A stretch of DNA of 64,000 bases from Pseudomonadota bacterium (lineage in GTDB: Bacteria > Pseudomonadota > Gammaproteobacteria > Xanthomonadales > Wenzhouxiangellaceae): NCBI GenBank assembly GCA_013285445.1, contig CP053448.1, positions 2,773,530-2,837,529 of the forward strand. The letters run 5' to 3'. Below the pieces are notes generated by a model. The model did no database searches. It had not been told where the DNA came from and saw only the letters and a list, made by a program, of their open reading frames with translations. Positions 9,796-18,314 of the stretch are shown here, piece after piece. Numbering within the stretch: the stretch's first letter is position 1; the number at the start of each line of letters is the position of its first letter. The position numbers and the translations under genes were made by a program.

Positions 9796-10827
9796 TCAGT
9801 CCTCAGCCGATTGGGCCGGATCAGTCTCAGCCGCTCCCGCGTCTGCGCTGGTGCGCTCGACCTGGGTCATGAAACGCTGGTGCATGGCGTCCTGGGTCGG
9901 TTGGTGGGTCACCGACAACCGCAGACGGCTGCCGCCGAGCGCCTTCTGGTCGCGGCAAGACAGATTCATCCGGATATCGCCACCGGCAGCCAGGTAGCGA
10001 ACCGTGCCGCAATCGGTCGTTTCGGAGTCAGGGAAATGCTTGACCAGGGCCGTTTCAAGCCCGGCCAGCGCCTCCTGACAGGCACGCGTGCCGGCAAACC
10101 CACGCTCGCCGGTCACCCGGGACACGCGTGCGTTCTCCTGGCCGTCAGGCACCAGCTGGACTTCCAGATCGGCAAACACCTCGACAATGGCCGCATGTTT
10201 TGCCGGCACGCGAACCCGCTCCCCGTATTCGCTGTCGAGGCTTGCCTCGACCCGGGCACCAGGGACAAATGACAGTACTTCATCGAGCCCGGTGTCAACG
10301 ACTGGCGGCAGATCGGCCAGCGCCATCGGGGTTTTGCCCTCGTCAGCGACCGCTCCCGCGGCATCTTCCACCAGCACTTCCATGACCGCCTCGGCGCGCG
10401 TGGCCATCGCCTCGAGAAAGAACGGATAAGCTTCGAGCCGGTCGGCAACCCAGGCCTGGGCGTCCGGTTGCTGCAGGAACACGATGCGCTGTCTGAGCTG
10501 CTCGGCGTCCAGGGCCTGTGCCCAGGCTTCGATCCAGTCACTGACCTGTCCGTCGACCTGCTGCTCACGCAGCACCTCCATGTACCCCTCGGGAATGCCC
10601 CAATCGACCTCCGGCTGGTCCTGCATTTCGCCTTCCATCAACTCCATCTGGAACTCCCACTCGGCTTCATAAAACGCCTCAAGACGCTGCAGTTCGACCA
10701 GCTGTGCAGCCAGAGCCAGCCGATCGTCCCTGGCTGTCGGCTGCCCGGCCGAGGCCGTTGCCACCGCCATCAGCAGGGTGAGTGTGACGAGTTGTGCTGA
10801 AGTCGTGCAGATTGCTTTCATTGTCAT
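9796..10827 (-). CDS. Secreted protein of unknown function
   Basis: 343 residues. The ATG at 10827 (or 10821, two codons later) follows GGGAAG at good spacing and begins a signal peptide ending in ASAGQ. The mature part is acidic and helical up to about residue 180, with repeated Glu/Gln/Leu runs such as LVELQRLEAFYEAEWEFQ. A compact C-terminal domain contains two cysteines (TRACQEAL and TTDCGTVR) plus one in NLSCRDQ. It ends in a low-complexity Asp/Ser/Ala tail. I recognise no family. It converges on the AddA-like gene and is divergent from the cytochrome gene. Confidence 0.6.
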   Translation of the reverse strand: MTMKAICTTSAQLVTLTLLMAVATASAGQPTARDDRLALAAQLVELQRLEAFYEAEWEFQMELMEGEMQDQPEVDWGIPEGYMEVLREQQVDGQVSDWIEAWAQALDAEQLRQRIVFLQQPDAQAWVADRLEAYPFFLEAMATRAEAVMEVLVEDAAGAVADEGKTPMALADLPPVVDTGLDEVLSFVPGARVEASLDSEYGERVRVPAKHAAIVEVFADLEVQLVPDGQENARVSRVTGERGFAGTRACQEALAGLETALVKHFPDSETTDCGTVRYLAAGGDIRMNLSCRDQKALGGSRLRLSVTHQPTQDAMHQRFMTQVERTSADAGAAETDPAQSAED

Positions 10828-11033
10828 GGGTCTTCCCGCATTTGAATCCGGCCCCTTGCGGCGATCCGTGCGCCTCGGCACGTACCTTTCTGACATGTTA
10901 CCAAGATTCTCCCGACACCGTGCCCCAGTGGCCCCGGACGCAATCGGCCAGCATGCCGGTTCTCGCCAGAGGTGACCGCTGCGCCGCGGGCGGTCATAAT
11001 GAGCGTATCTGACTTCAACGAGACAGCCGATTC

Positions 11034-13049
11034 ATGATGTCCACTGAATCCAGCGCAATCAACCGGCAGCCCACTCCTGTCAGCTGCTGGCTTCGCCTGG
11101 GGGGGCTTGCCGCGCTGCTGGCCGGCAGCGTCCTGCAGGCCACACCGATTCCCACCACTCTGACCGATTTCGAAGTCTCCGGCACACAGGTCGGCGACGC
11201 ACACCCGGGCGCGTTTCTGGAGGCCGATCACTGCGCATCCTGCCACCAGATCAGCGAACAGGACACCGCCCCGGTCAACAGCTGGCGCGGCAGCAAGATG
11301 GCGCATGCCGGCCGCAATCCGCTGTTCTTCGCGCAGCTGGCCACGGCCAACCAGGACGCCGAAAACGTCGGCTATTACTGCCTGCGCTGCCATGTGCCCA
11401 AATCGGTGATCAGCGGCAACGCGCTCGCAAGCGAAAGCGCTGCTCTGAGCGACAGCGACCGCCAGGGCGTGGACTGTCACTTCTGTCATTCGCTGGTCAA
11501 CCCCGACTACGTGGCCGGCGAGAGCCCTGTACGCGACGAAACCGTGCTGGCCGCGCTCGAGTCCGTGCCGGAATACTATGCCAACGCCATGTTCGTGATC
11601 GACCCCGACGGCGTGCGCCGAGGGACACGACCCGACGCCTCCCCCTACCACGAGCGCGAGCTGTCGCCGTTTCACACCGAAAGCGCGCTGTGCGGCACCT
11701 GTCATGACGTCGGAAACGTTGCCGTCTCGCGCCAGGGCGACGGAACCTGGCGCTACAACGCCCTGGATACGCCGGTCGATGACGAAGATCCCTGGATGCA
11801 GTTTCCGCTCGAGCGCACCTACACGGAATGGAAACTGTCAGCCTTCGCCGACGGCGGCGTCGACATGGGCGGGCGCTTTGGCGGAGACGGAGTGAGCGTG
11901 GTGTCCAGCTGCCAGGACTGTCACATGCCGCGTACTGCCGGCCGGGCTGCCATCATGGGTCCGGAACGATCCGACCTGCGCACGCACGAATTCGCCGGCG
12001 CATCGGTCTGGACGCTGGACATCATCGGCCGGCATTTCGCCGATGATCCGGACGTGGATGCCGAGGCCATCGCAGCCGGCATGGCACGCTCGCGCGACAT
12101 GCTTGGACGGGCCGCGTCGCTGGCGCTGGAGGAAGTCGGGGGCGCGCTGCGCGTGCGACTGTTCAACGAAACCGGTCACAAGCTCCCGACCGGACACATC
12201 GAGGGACGACGCGCCTGGCTCAACGTGCGGGTATTTAACGCCAGCGATGAACTGCTCATCGAGTACGGCGGCTACGATCCACTCCAGGCTGAGCTCGATA
12301 CCGAATGGACCATGGTCTACGAGATGGTCGTCGGCTTGTCCGAGGATGCCGCCGCAGTGACCGGGCTGGCACCCGGACCGACCGGGCACATGGCCCTGGC
12401 CGACACGATCGTCAAGGACACCCGGATACCCCCGCGCGGATTCGACCGCAGCGACTTCGAGCTGGGTGGCGCTCCGGTGGTCGGGCGCGACTATGCCGAC
12501 GGGCAGTACTGGGACGATGTCTATTTCCGTCTTCCCGACGGCGCCGACCGGGTTGAGGTCACCGCCTGGTACCAGACCGCGACACGCCAGTACATCGAGG
12601 AGCTGCGCGACAACAACATCAGCGATGACTGGGGCGATACGCTCTATGCCCTGTGGCAGGAATCCGGCCGTTCACCACCGGAGATCATGGGTCAGGTCGC
12701 GGCCGCAACCAGCCCGTTCGTGCGCGGTGATTTCAACGACAACGGCGCGCTCGATCCGTCTGATGCCGAATCCATGCTGGCCTGCTTCGAGTCCGAAACA
12801 GCCGTGACCGATCGCTGCCTGATCGGCGATTTTACCGGTGACGGCCGCGTGACCTGCGAGGACTTCGACAGCCTCGACGCGCAGTGGCCCGGCCCCGGCG
12901 CAACGCCCCGTCCCATGGTGTGTCTGCTGGGTGCCGCGGGCGCGGTATCGGTACCGAGCCTGTCGGGACCGACCGGGGCGATTCTGGCCCTGACCCTGCT
13001 GCTGGCCGGGCTGCTCGGCCTGGCCTGGCGCGAATCGGGCATGACCTGA
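11034..13049 (+). CDS. Exported pentaheme cytochrome c with dockerin-like repeats and membrane tail
   Basis: 671 residues with five CxxCH heme-binding motifs: CASCH (67), CLRCH (116), CHFCH (148), CGTCH (220) and CQDCH (293). This resembles cytochrome c554-like multiheme proteins. An N-terminal hydrophobic segment (about 18-38) exports it for periplasmic heme attachment. Residues 320-560 form a beta-rich domain without hemes. Two calcium-binding EF/dockerin-like loops follow (GDFNDNGALDPSDAE and GDFTGDGRVTCEDF). The protein ends with a proline-serine linker and one hydrophobic helix plus Arg/Glu (ALTLLLAGLLGLAWRESG), the layout of IPTL/PEP-CTERM-like sorting tails. It lies 7 bases upstream of the NapH-like gene, so the two probably pass electrons to each other. 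Confidence 0.85.
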   Translation: MMSTESSAINRQPTPVSCWLRLGGLAALLAGSVLQATPIPTTLTDFEVSGTQVGDAHPGAFLEADHCASCHQISEQDTAPVNSWRGSKMAHAGRNPLFFAQLATANQDAENVGYYCLRCHVPKSVISGNALASESAALSDSDRQGVDCHFCHSLVNPDYVAGESPVRDETVLAALESVPEYYANAMFVIDPDGVRRGTRPDASPYHERELSPFHTESALCGTCHDVGNVAVSRQGDGTWRYNALDTPVDDEDPWMQFPLERTYTEWKLSAFADGGVDMGGRFGGDGVSVVSSCQDCHMPRTAGRAAIMGPERSDLRTHEFAGASVWTLDIIGRHFADDPDVDAEAIAAGMARSRDMLGRAASLALEEVGGALRVRLFNETGHKLPTGHIEGRRAWLNVRVFNASDELLIEYGGYDPLQAELDTEWTMVYEMVVGLSEDAAAVTGLAPGPTGHMALADTIVKDTRIPPRGFDRSDFELGGAPVVGRDYADGQYWDDVYFRLPDGADRVEVTAWYQTATRQYIEELRDNNISDDWGDTLYALWQESGRSPPEIMGQVAAATSPFVRGDFNDNGALDPSDAESMLACFESETAVTDRCLIGDFTGDGRVTCEDFDSLDAQWPGPGATPRPMVCLLGAAGAVSVPSLSGPTGAILALTLLLAGLLGLAWRESGMT

Positions 13050-13056
13050 ACCGGCC

Positions 13057-14553
13057 ATGCCAGGCAAGCCGGGCACACGGATCTGGCGCTGGCGGGCGCT
13101 GACCCTGTTTGGCGTCAACGCGCTGATCGTGATTCACGTTCTGCACTGGTGGCTGACCGGCGACAGTCTGGCACGCTTCGTGCTCGACGACGCCGCCCAC
13201 ACGCTCGAGCGCGGCGTCGTCAACCCCGGTTTCGTGCTGTTTGCCCTGGCGCTGCTGGTCACCCTGCTGTTCGGCCGTTTCTTCTGTGGCTGGGCCTGCC
13301 ACATGGCGGCGCTGCAGGACGCCTGCGGCTGGCTGCTTCGGCGCATCGGCATTCGGCCGCGACAGTTCAATGCGCGCCTGATCGGTTACGCCCCGCTGGT
13401 GCTGGCCCTCTACCTGTTCGTCTGGCCGCTGTTCAAACGCGAGCTGTTGCTGCCGCTGATCAGGCCAAGCTGGCCGGCACTTGCCGACTGGCTTGGACCG
13501 GTCGCGCCGTTCGAGGGCTGGTCGGCAAGCTGGCGCACAAGCGAACTGTGGTCCGGGCTGCCTTCGATCTGGGTCGCCATCCCGTTCCTGCTGCTCAGCG
13601 GCTTTGCCATGGTCTATTTCCTGGGCACACGCGGCCTGTGCCGGTACGGCTGCCCCTACGGCGGGCTGTTTCAGCAGACGGCCCGGTTCTCGCCTGTCGC
13701 CATCACGGTCGACAGCGACCGCTGCGACGACTGCGCGCTGTGCACAGCGGCGTGCACGGCAGGCGTTCGCGTGCATGACGAGATCAGCACCTACGGGATC
13801 GTGGTCAACCGTGACTGCATGCGAACACTCGACTGCGTTGATGTCTGTCCACACGACGCACTGGCTCTCAAGCCGGGACGACCGCCCGCGGCACGCGGCC
13901 CGAGCGATGGTATTCGCCACTATGATCTGGCCGCGGGCGAGGAGGGTCTGGCGGCCCTTGTGATGCTGGTCACTGCAGTCGGCACACGCGGCCTGTATGG
14001 CCAGATTCCGCTGCTGCTGGCGGTCACGCTGGGCGCAATCGGGGCTTTTCTTGCCGTGCTCGGCTATCGTCTGGCGCATCGGCCCGGACTGCGCTTTGCA
14101 GGTCGCACGCTCAAGGCGTCCGGCCAACAGACTGGCGCGGGCATGGCTTGGAGTCTGGTCATTACCGCCGCCATGTTGCTGCTGGCTCACTCGCTGACGG
14201 TGCGACTGGCGCTGGAACGCGCCGAAATGCTGGACCGGCGCATTACCGTGCCGATGGAAATCGTGCTCAGCGGCAGCGCTGAATTCCTGCCCGGCGCGGT
14301 TCGGCGGGACGCACAGGATGCCCTGTTCTGGTACCGACAGGCCGATGCCTGGAATCACGGCGGCCTGGGCCTGGCACGCTGGCCGCACATACCGCTCAGG
14401 CGAGCCTGGCTGCACCTGGTTCGCGGTGAGTACGACCAGGCCGATCGACTGTTACAACGCGCCCGCACGGCCCGACCCGGCGACCCGGCCCTGATTGCGG
14501 CCATGGCCGACTCGCGCCGCGCCCGGACGGCGCAGCAACAGATGGCTCACTGA
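13057..14553 (+). CDS. NapH/NosR-like polytopic membrane protein with 4Fe-4S clusters and TPR-like tail
   Basis: 498-residue integral membrane iron-sulfur protein that probably takes electrons from quinol to the adjacent cytochrome. It has about five membrane spans in the first 200 residues with two CxxxC motifs facing one side (RFFCGWACHMA, GLCRYGCPYG). A ferredoxin module follows with C-x2-C-x2-C-x3-C (CDDCALCTAAC) and a second motif DCMRTLDCVDVCP. That second motif has one cysteine fewer than the usual CxxCxxCxxxCP, so its cluster may be incomplete or have a non-Cys ligand. Further spans and a helical tail with TPR-like sequence (RRAWLHLVRGEYDQADRLL) end the protein. ATG at 13057. The stop is 2 bases from the convergent gene's end. 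Confidence 0.8.
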   Translation: MPGKPGTRIWRWRALTLFGVNALIVIHVLHWWLTGDSLARFVLDDAAHTLERGVVNPGFVLFALALLVTLLFGRFFCGWACHMAALQDACGWLLRRIGIRPRQFNARLIGYAPLVLALYLFVWPLFKRELLLPLIRPSWPALADWLGPVAPFEGWSASWRTSELWSGLPSIWVAIPFLLLSGFAMVYFLGTRGLCRYGCPYGGLFQQTARFSPVAITVDSDRCDDCALCTAACTAGVRVHDEISTYGIVVNRDCMRTLDCVDVCPHDALALKPGRPPAARGPSDGIRHYDLAAGEEGLAALVMLVTAVGTRGLYGQIPLLLAVTLGAIGAFLAVLGYRLAHRPGLRFAGRTLKASGQQTGAGMAWSLVITAAMLLLAHSLTVRLALERAEMLDRRITVPMEIVLSGSAEFLPGAVRRDAQDALFWYRQADAWNHGGLGLARWPHIPLRRAWLHLVRGEYDQADRLLQRARTARPGDPALIAAMADSRRARTAQQQMAH

Positions 14554-14555
14554 GT

Positions 14556-16448
14556 CTATTCGGCCTCGTAGCGGTCCTCGAAGATCAGACCGAAAGCCGG
14601 CCCGAGCGTCATGACCGCATGGGTGGAGCGATCGTTTTCCGCACCCGTGGTCAGCAGCGCCTGCAGCGCAACCGGCGGCCGATCGGCCGAAAAACCGAAG
14701 CGGAAAAGACGACCCCAGTTTAGCGTGTCAGCCGTCCCTGGCGCCTGCCAGACTGCCTGTCCCCCGGTGTGACCGAAGGCCCACTCGGTCACCTCACGGA
14801 TACCATCGGCAAATTCGATATCGCTCAGGTTCGTGCCGTCAGTGACGGGAACGGCAAAACCGGAGAAGCCGTTATTGCTCACGACTTCAAGGTCCGGTTC
14901 GGTACCCTGCGTTTCCGGGACGGCAAAGTCCAGGTTCATCAAGGCATAGTCATAGCGATACCAGTTCCCTTCGAGATGGCGGACCCGCACTGCCAGCCTG
15001 GCGCGACCGTTGGCGGTTTCAAGCAGTTGATTGGCCGCCAGGGCCGTCATCCCCGGGGCAACCCATCGATTGATGAACGGGCCGGCAGACTGCGCGCCTT
15101 CGAACGACAGCGCCGACCAGCTGCTACCGTTCCAGCTCGTTGTGACCTCGACATGGCGCATGTTGTTGGCAGGCACCTCGTCGTCACGAATCAAATACCA
15201 CGCTTCCAGAAAGTAGCTGGCTTCGGGATTGAGCCATTCAGCCAGGTCAGACTCGCGCACCGTCATGCGATTGGACGGTGCCGCCAGCCCATGGTCCGTT
15301 GTATTGCCGTCACAGTCCGGATCCCACAGGGAGCGACATCGGCCCCAGACCGCTTCGGCCGGCAGGCTGTCGCTGCGCGGTCCGAGACGCCGGTTCTCAT
15401 TGTTGTTGCTGGCCGAGTATGTGTCGCGACAACCGACCTGATTGGGCGTATTGCCGGCCGACCAGAGCACATGCCCACCCGGACAGGTGCACGAGACATT
15501 GGTCGTGTAATAGCCGTGCTTGATTCCCGAAGCACCGATCTGTTCCAGCCGGTTGTCGGCATCGATGCGGTAGAGATTCCAGACCAGCAGTGGATGCTGG
15601 CGGTTGTTGTAGGGTGGCTCGGGCGCGCTATTGCCGCTGCCCAGCCAGTCGTACCAGGGCACGTCGGTACTGCCCTGGTTTTCCAGCGTGGCGCTGGGTG
15701 ACCACCAGGTCGTGGCGCGGGTTGAGCTTCCGGTGCAGCCTGCGTCACAGCCCCAGTTGGGCGCATAGGTGCCCATGCTGACCAGCGCGACGTCTGTGGT
15801 CTCACCCTCGGTGCCAGGCCATACTGGTTCGCTGCAGGCGCCAAGCGGCTGCTCACTGCGTTTGTTCTGGCGCGTATGTGCCGCCAGCGTCAGTCGCCCG
15901 ATCTGCGCACCAGACAGCGACGGGCTGCGCAGCCGTCCGGCCAGCCAGGGCGTCAACTCGAGCCCTGCACCGTCCAGGGTGAAACGGCCCGACTGCGGTT
16001 CCACTCGAACCCGCGGCTCGACCAGCACGAAAGCGATCTGGCCGGCGGCGGTCAGCAGCCGAAGCCGTCCGGGTGCCGCTTCCAGGCGCAGGCGGCCCAA
16101 TTCGACGCTGCCGGCATCGGCGACAGAAAGCATCACGCCGGCACCCAGCTCCAGCCCGCCGTCGATAAAAAACTCGAACGAGGCGCCAACGGTCTGGTAG
16201 CGCAAAGCACCGCCTGGCACCAGCGGCAGCGCGAGTCGCCCCGTTGCACCGTTTTCGCCCCCGACCCGTATGCCGTGCAGATCGAGCAGCGGGGTTGCGA
16301 ATTCGAACACCACCCGGTCACCATCCGCCGCCCACACCCACTCCGCTTCAGCCGGCTGCTGGCTGAGCGAACTGGCTGCGTGCATCAGCCAGGCAGCAAG
16401 CGCAATCGAAACGGCCAGGACCAGACGCCGTGTATCTTGACTGGGCAT
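14556..16448 (-). CDS. Secreted protein of unknown function with FEDRYEAE tail
   Basis: 630 residues. The ATG at 16448 was preferred over the GTG at 16469 because GAGGG lies 9 bases before it and it opens a signal peptide (MPSQDTRRLVLAVSIALAAW). The mature protein is aromatic- and Asn/Gly-rich, with short stretches such as NNRQHPLLVWNLYRID and a paired-Cys region (CSEPVW, CDAGC, VSCTCPGG), suggesting beta structure with disulfides outside the cytoplasm. No enzymatic motif was recognised. It ends LIFEDRYEAE, a variant of the short tail found on two other secreted proteins in this window. Confidence 0.65.
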   Translation of the reverse strand: MPSQDTRRLVLAVSIALAAWLMHAASSLSQQPAEAEWVWAADGDRVVFEFATPLLDLHGIRVGGENGATGRLALPLVPGGALRYQTVGASFEFFIDGGLELGAGVMLSVADAGSVELGRLRLEAAPGRLRLLTAAGQIAFVLVEPRVRVEPQSGRFTLDGAGLELTPWLAGRLRSPSLSGAQIGRLTLAAHTRQNKRSEQPLGACSEPVWPGTEGETTDVALVSMGTYAPNWGCDAGCTGSSTRATTWWSPSATLENQGSTDVPWYDWLGSGNSAPEPPYNNRQHPLLVWNLYRIDADNRLEQIGASGIKHGYYTTNVSCTCPGGHVLWSAGNTPNQVGCRDTYSASNNNENRRLGPRSDSLPAEAVWGRCRSLWDPDCDGNTTDHGLAAPSNRMTVRESDLAEWLNPEASYFLEAWYLIRDDEVPANNMRHVEVTTSWNGSSWSALSFEGAQSAGPFINRWVAPGMTALAANQLLETANGRARLAVRVRHLEGNWYRYDYALMNLDFAVPETQGTEPDLEVVSNNGFSGFAVPVTDGTNLSDIEFADGIREVTEWAFGHTGGQAVWQAPGTADTLNWGRLFRFGFSADRPPVALQALLTTGAENDRSTHAVMTLGPAFGLIFEDRYEAE

Positions 16449-16660
16449 TGGAAGAATCCCTCGCCCCACCAGTTGGGCAAGGAGTCAGTCTAACCTCAGA
16501 TGGTCAACCCAAGAATTGTCCAGCATCAAGTCGGCACTATTGCGAATACGATCAGAAGTATTGCCTCATGGAGCTTGTCTCGCGGGGTTGCCTGGCCCAC
16601 AGGACCGGACTGCTCATGACTCAGTCTGGAGCGCCAATACCCGGATGCTGAATGGTCCGG

Positions 16661-16930
16661 CTAGTGGGCCATGCGGCTAATTAGGTAACACTCAGCCGTC
16701 GCACAAGCGTTGTGGGCAAGGCGCGCGAGCGCAGGACTGGCCATCGCCAATTCAAGCGAGTGCAACGCCGCCCACGGCGCTTGTGCGGCGGCCCTTCGGG
16801 AGCCGCTGTGCTGGCGCGACTCGGCGTTGCGTTTCTTGGAAAGGGAACAACCATTCCCTGCGAAACGCGCCTTGATTCGCACCAGCACAGCGGCTCTGAG
16901 CGTTACCTAATTAGCCGCATGGCCCACTAG
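16661..16930. repeat. 270-bp three-hairpin palindromic element, copy 1
   Basis: Outer arms 16661-16689 and 16902-16930 are perfect 29-bp inverted repeats beginning with CTAG. Inside are two more hairpins: 16695-16709 with 16778-16792 (15 pairs including one G-T) and 16801-16819 with 16877-16895 (18 of 19 pairs). The second encloses a smaller stem GCGTTTC/GAAACGC and an apical GGGAA-CAACCA-TTCCC. The right-hand CTAG overlaps the TAG stop codon of the desaturase gene. Shared with copy 2: GCAAGGCGCG, GCAACGCCGC and the core CGGCGTTG..TCTTG.AAAGGG..ACC.TTCCC. No protein is likely here. The short open frames are by-products of the palindrome. Confidence 0.85.
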
Positions 16931-18060
16931 GCGAGAGCAGCCACGCGGCGGAGAGTCGCCAGGCGGCGGGCCTGCATCTTGAGTCGATATTCGAGCTCGC
17001 GGTAGCGTGTAGCCAGCTCGGTGCGACACCACCGGTCGCGCAGTGCCGCCTTGCCGGCCGCGAAGCGATCAGCCTGAACAGCCTGCCACTGGGCCACGGT
17101 CTCGCAAAACTGACGGTATTCGCGGTCGAGCGTATCGGCCCAGTTCATCGCGGCCGGATTGCCGGCCAGGCGTTCCTGCAGTTCCCGGAACTCGACCTGC
17201 AGCCGCGCCCGACGGACCTTGAACGCCGGCGTACGCCGCAAACCGCCGGCCAGCCCCAACCAGGCCGCCGACCGGATCAGCCACTTGCCGGGATCGAACT
17301 GCCACCATCGAATCCCGTTGCGGTAGTCGGTCTGGAAGGCGTGGTGGAAATTATGGTAGCCCTCACCCCAGGTCAGCAGCGCGACCACGCCGCTGTCGCG
17401 GGCGGAGTTGTCGATGCTGTAATGGCGGCGACCGAGGGTATGGGCCAGCGAGTTGATAAAGAAGGTGCATTGCTGGGAAAACGCCAGCCGGAAGGCGCCA
17501 GCGAGCAGCACCATGCCGACGATGTCGCCGACCAGCCAGCCCAGGATCAGGGGCAGCCCGAGGTTCATGAACCAGGTCAGCGGCCAGTACCAGCGATGCT
17601 GCCACATCACCACCGGATCACGTTTGAGGTCGCGCACAACCTCATAGTCGATCTTGCTGGTCGGCCAGTGGCGCAACATCCACCCCATGTGAGCGTGCCA
17701 GAAACCCCTTCTGATCGAATGCGGGTCCCGCTCGACGTCATCGACATGGCGGTGGTGCACGCGATGGCGCGCGGCCCAGACCAGGATGGAATTCTGCAGC
17801 GACTGAGCGCCGAAAATCGCAAAGAACACGCGCAGCGGCTTGCCCGCCCGGTAGGTGCGGTGCGACCACAAACGATGGTAGCCGGCGGTGATCGACAGAC
17901 CGCTGACCACCCAGAAGACGCCGGCAGCCAGCCAGGTCCAGGCACTGAAACCCTGGAAAAACCACCACAATGGCGCGGCAACGAGTCCAAGAAGGACAAT
18001 CAGAACGAAGAAGGTCACGTTCTCGGTGACCAGACGGGGTTTTGTATGACTCATGTCCAT
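16927..18060 (-). CDS. Acyl-CoA/fatty acid delta-9-type desaturase
   Basis: 377-residue membrane di-iron desaturase that should introduce a double bond into saturated fatty acyl chains to tune membrane fluidity. All three histidine boxes are present: HRLWSH (62-67), HRVHH (99-103) and HNFHH (236-240), the pattern of stearoyl-CoA desaturases. Hydrophobic spans lie at about 15-35, 40-60 and 155-195. A helical, Arg-rich C-terminal extension of about 110 residues follows the last box. The start ATG at 18060 lacks a clear ribosome-binding site; MSH two codons later is an alternative. The TAG stop is built from the terminal CTAG of the adjacent 270-bp element. Confidence 0.88.
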   Translation of the reverse strand: MDMSHTKPRLVTENVTFFVLIVLLGLVAAPLWWFFQGFSAWTWLAAGVFWVVSGLSITAGYHRLWSHRTYRAGKPLRVFFAIFGAQSLQNSILVWAARHRVHHRHVDDVERDPHSIRRGFWHAHMGWMLRHWPTSKIDYEVVRDLKRDPVVMWQHRWYWPLTWFMNLGLPLILGWLVGDIVGMVLLAGAFRLAFSQQCTFFINSLAHTLGRRHYSIDNSARDSGVVALLTWGEGYHNFHHAFQTDYRNGIRWWQFDPGKWLIRSAAWLGLAGGLRRTPAFKVRRARLQVEFRELQERLAGNPAAMNWADTLDREYRQFCETVAQWQAVQADRFAAGKAALRDRWCRTELATRYRELEYRLKMQARRLATLRRVAALA

Positions 18061-18314
18061 TCGACGAACAAAATGAAAAAGCGTTCAAAGCGGTCGCGGA
18101 AAATCGACATTGTCCCGGCGGACTAATCGGGCTGAAACGCCAGCAGCGCAACAACAGATCTGAAGCGCACAGCAGTCCTGAATGACTGGCGTTCCAATCG
18201 GCGTTGTGCGGCTGCTTGGTTCAGCAAGCCTGCAACAAGATAGAATGCATGTGGCTTAGGGGTGGCGATTGCACGCGGGGGGCTTCGGCTCGCCAGGGTC
18301 CACCATCTGCTTCC

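Noticed and set aside
16661..16930. Simple rho-independent terminator explanation for the 270-bp element
   Set aside because: It lacks a T-run, is several times too long and contains two additional conserved hairpins.
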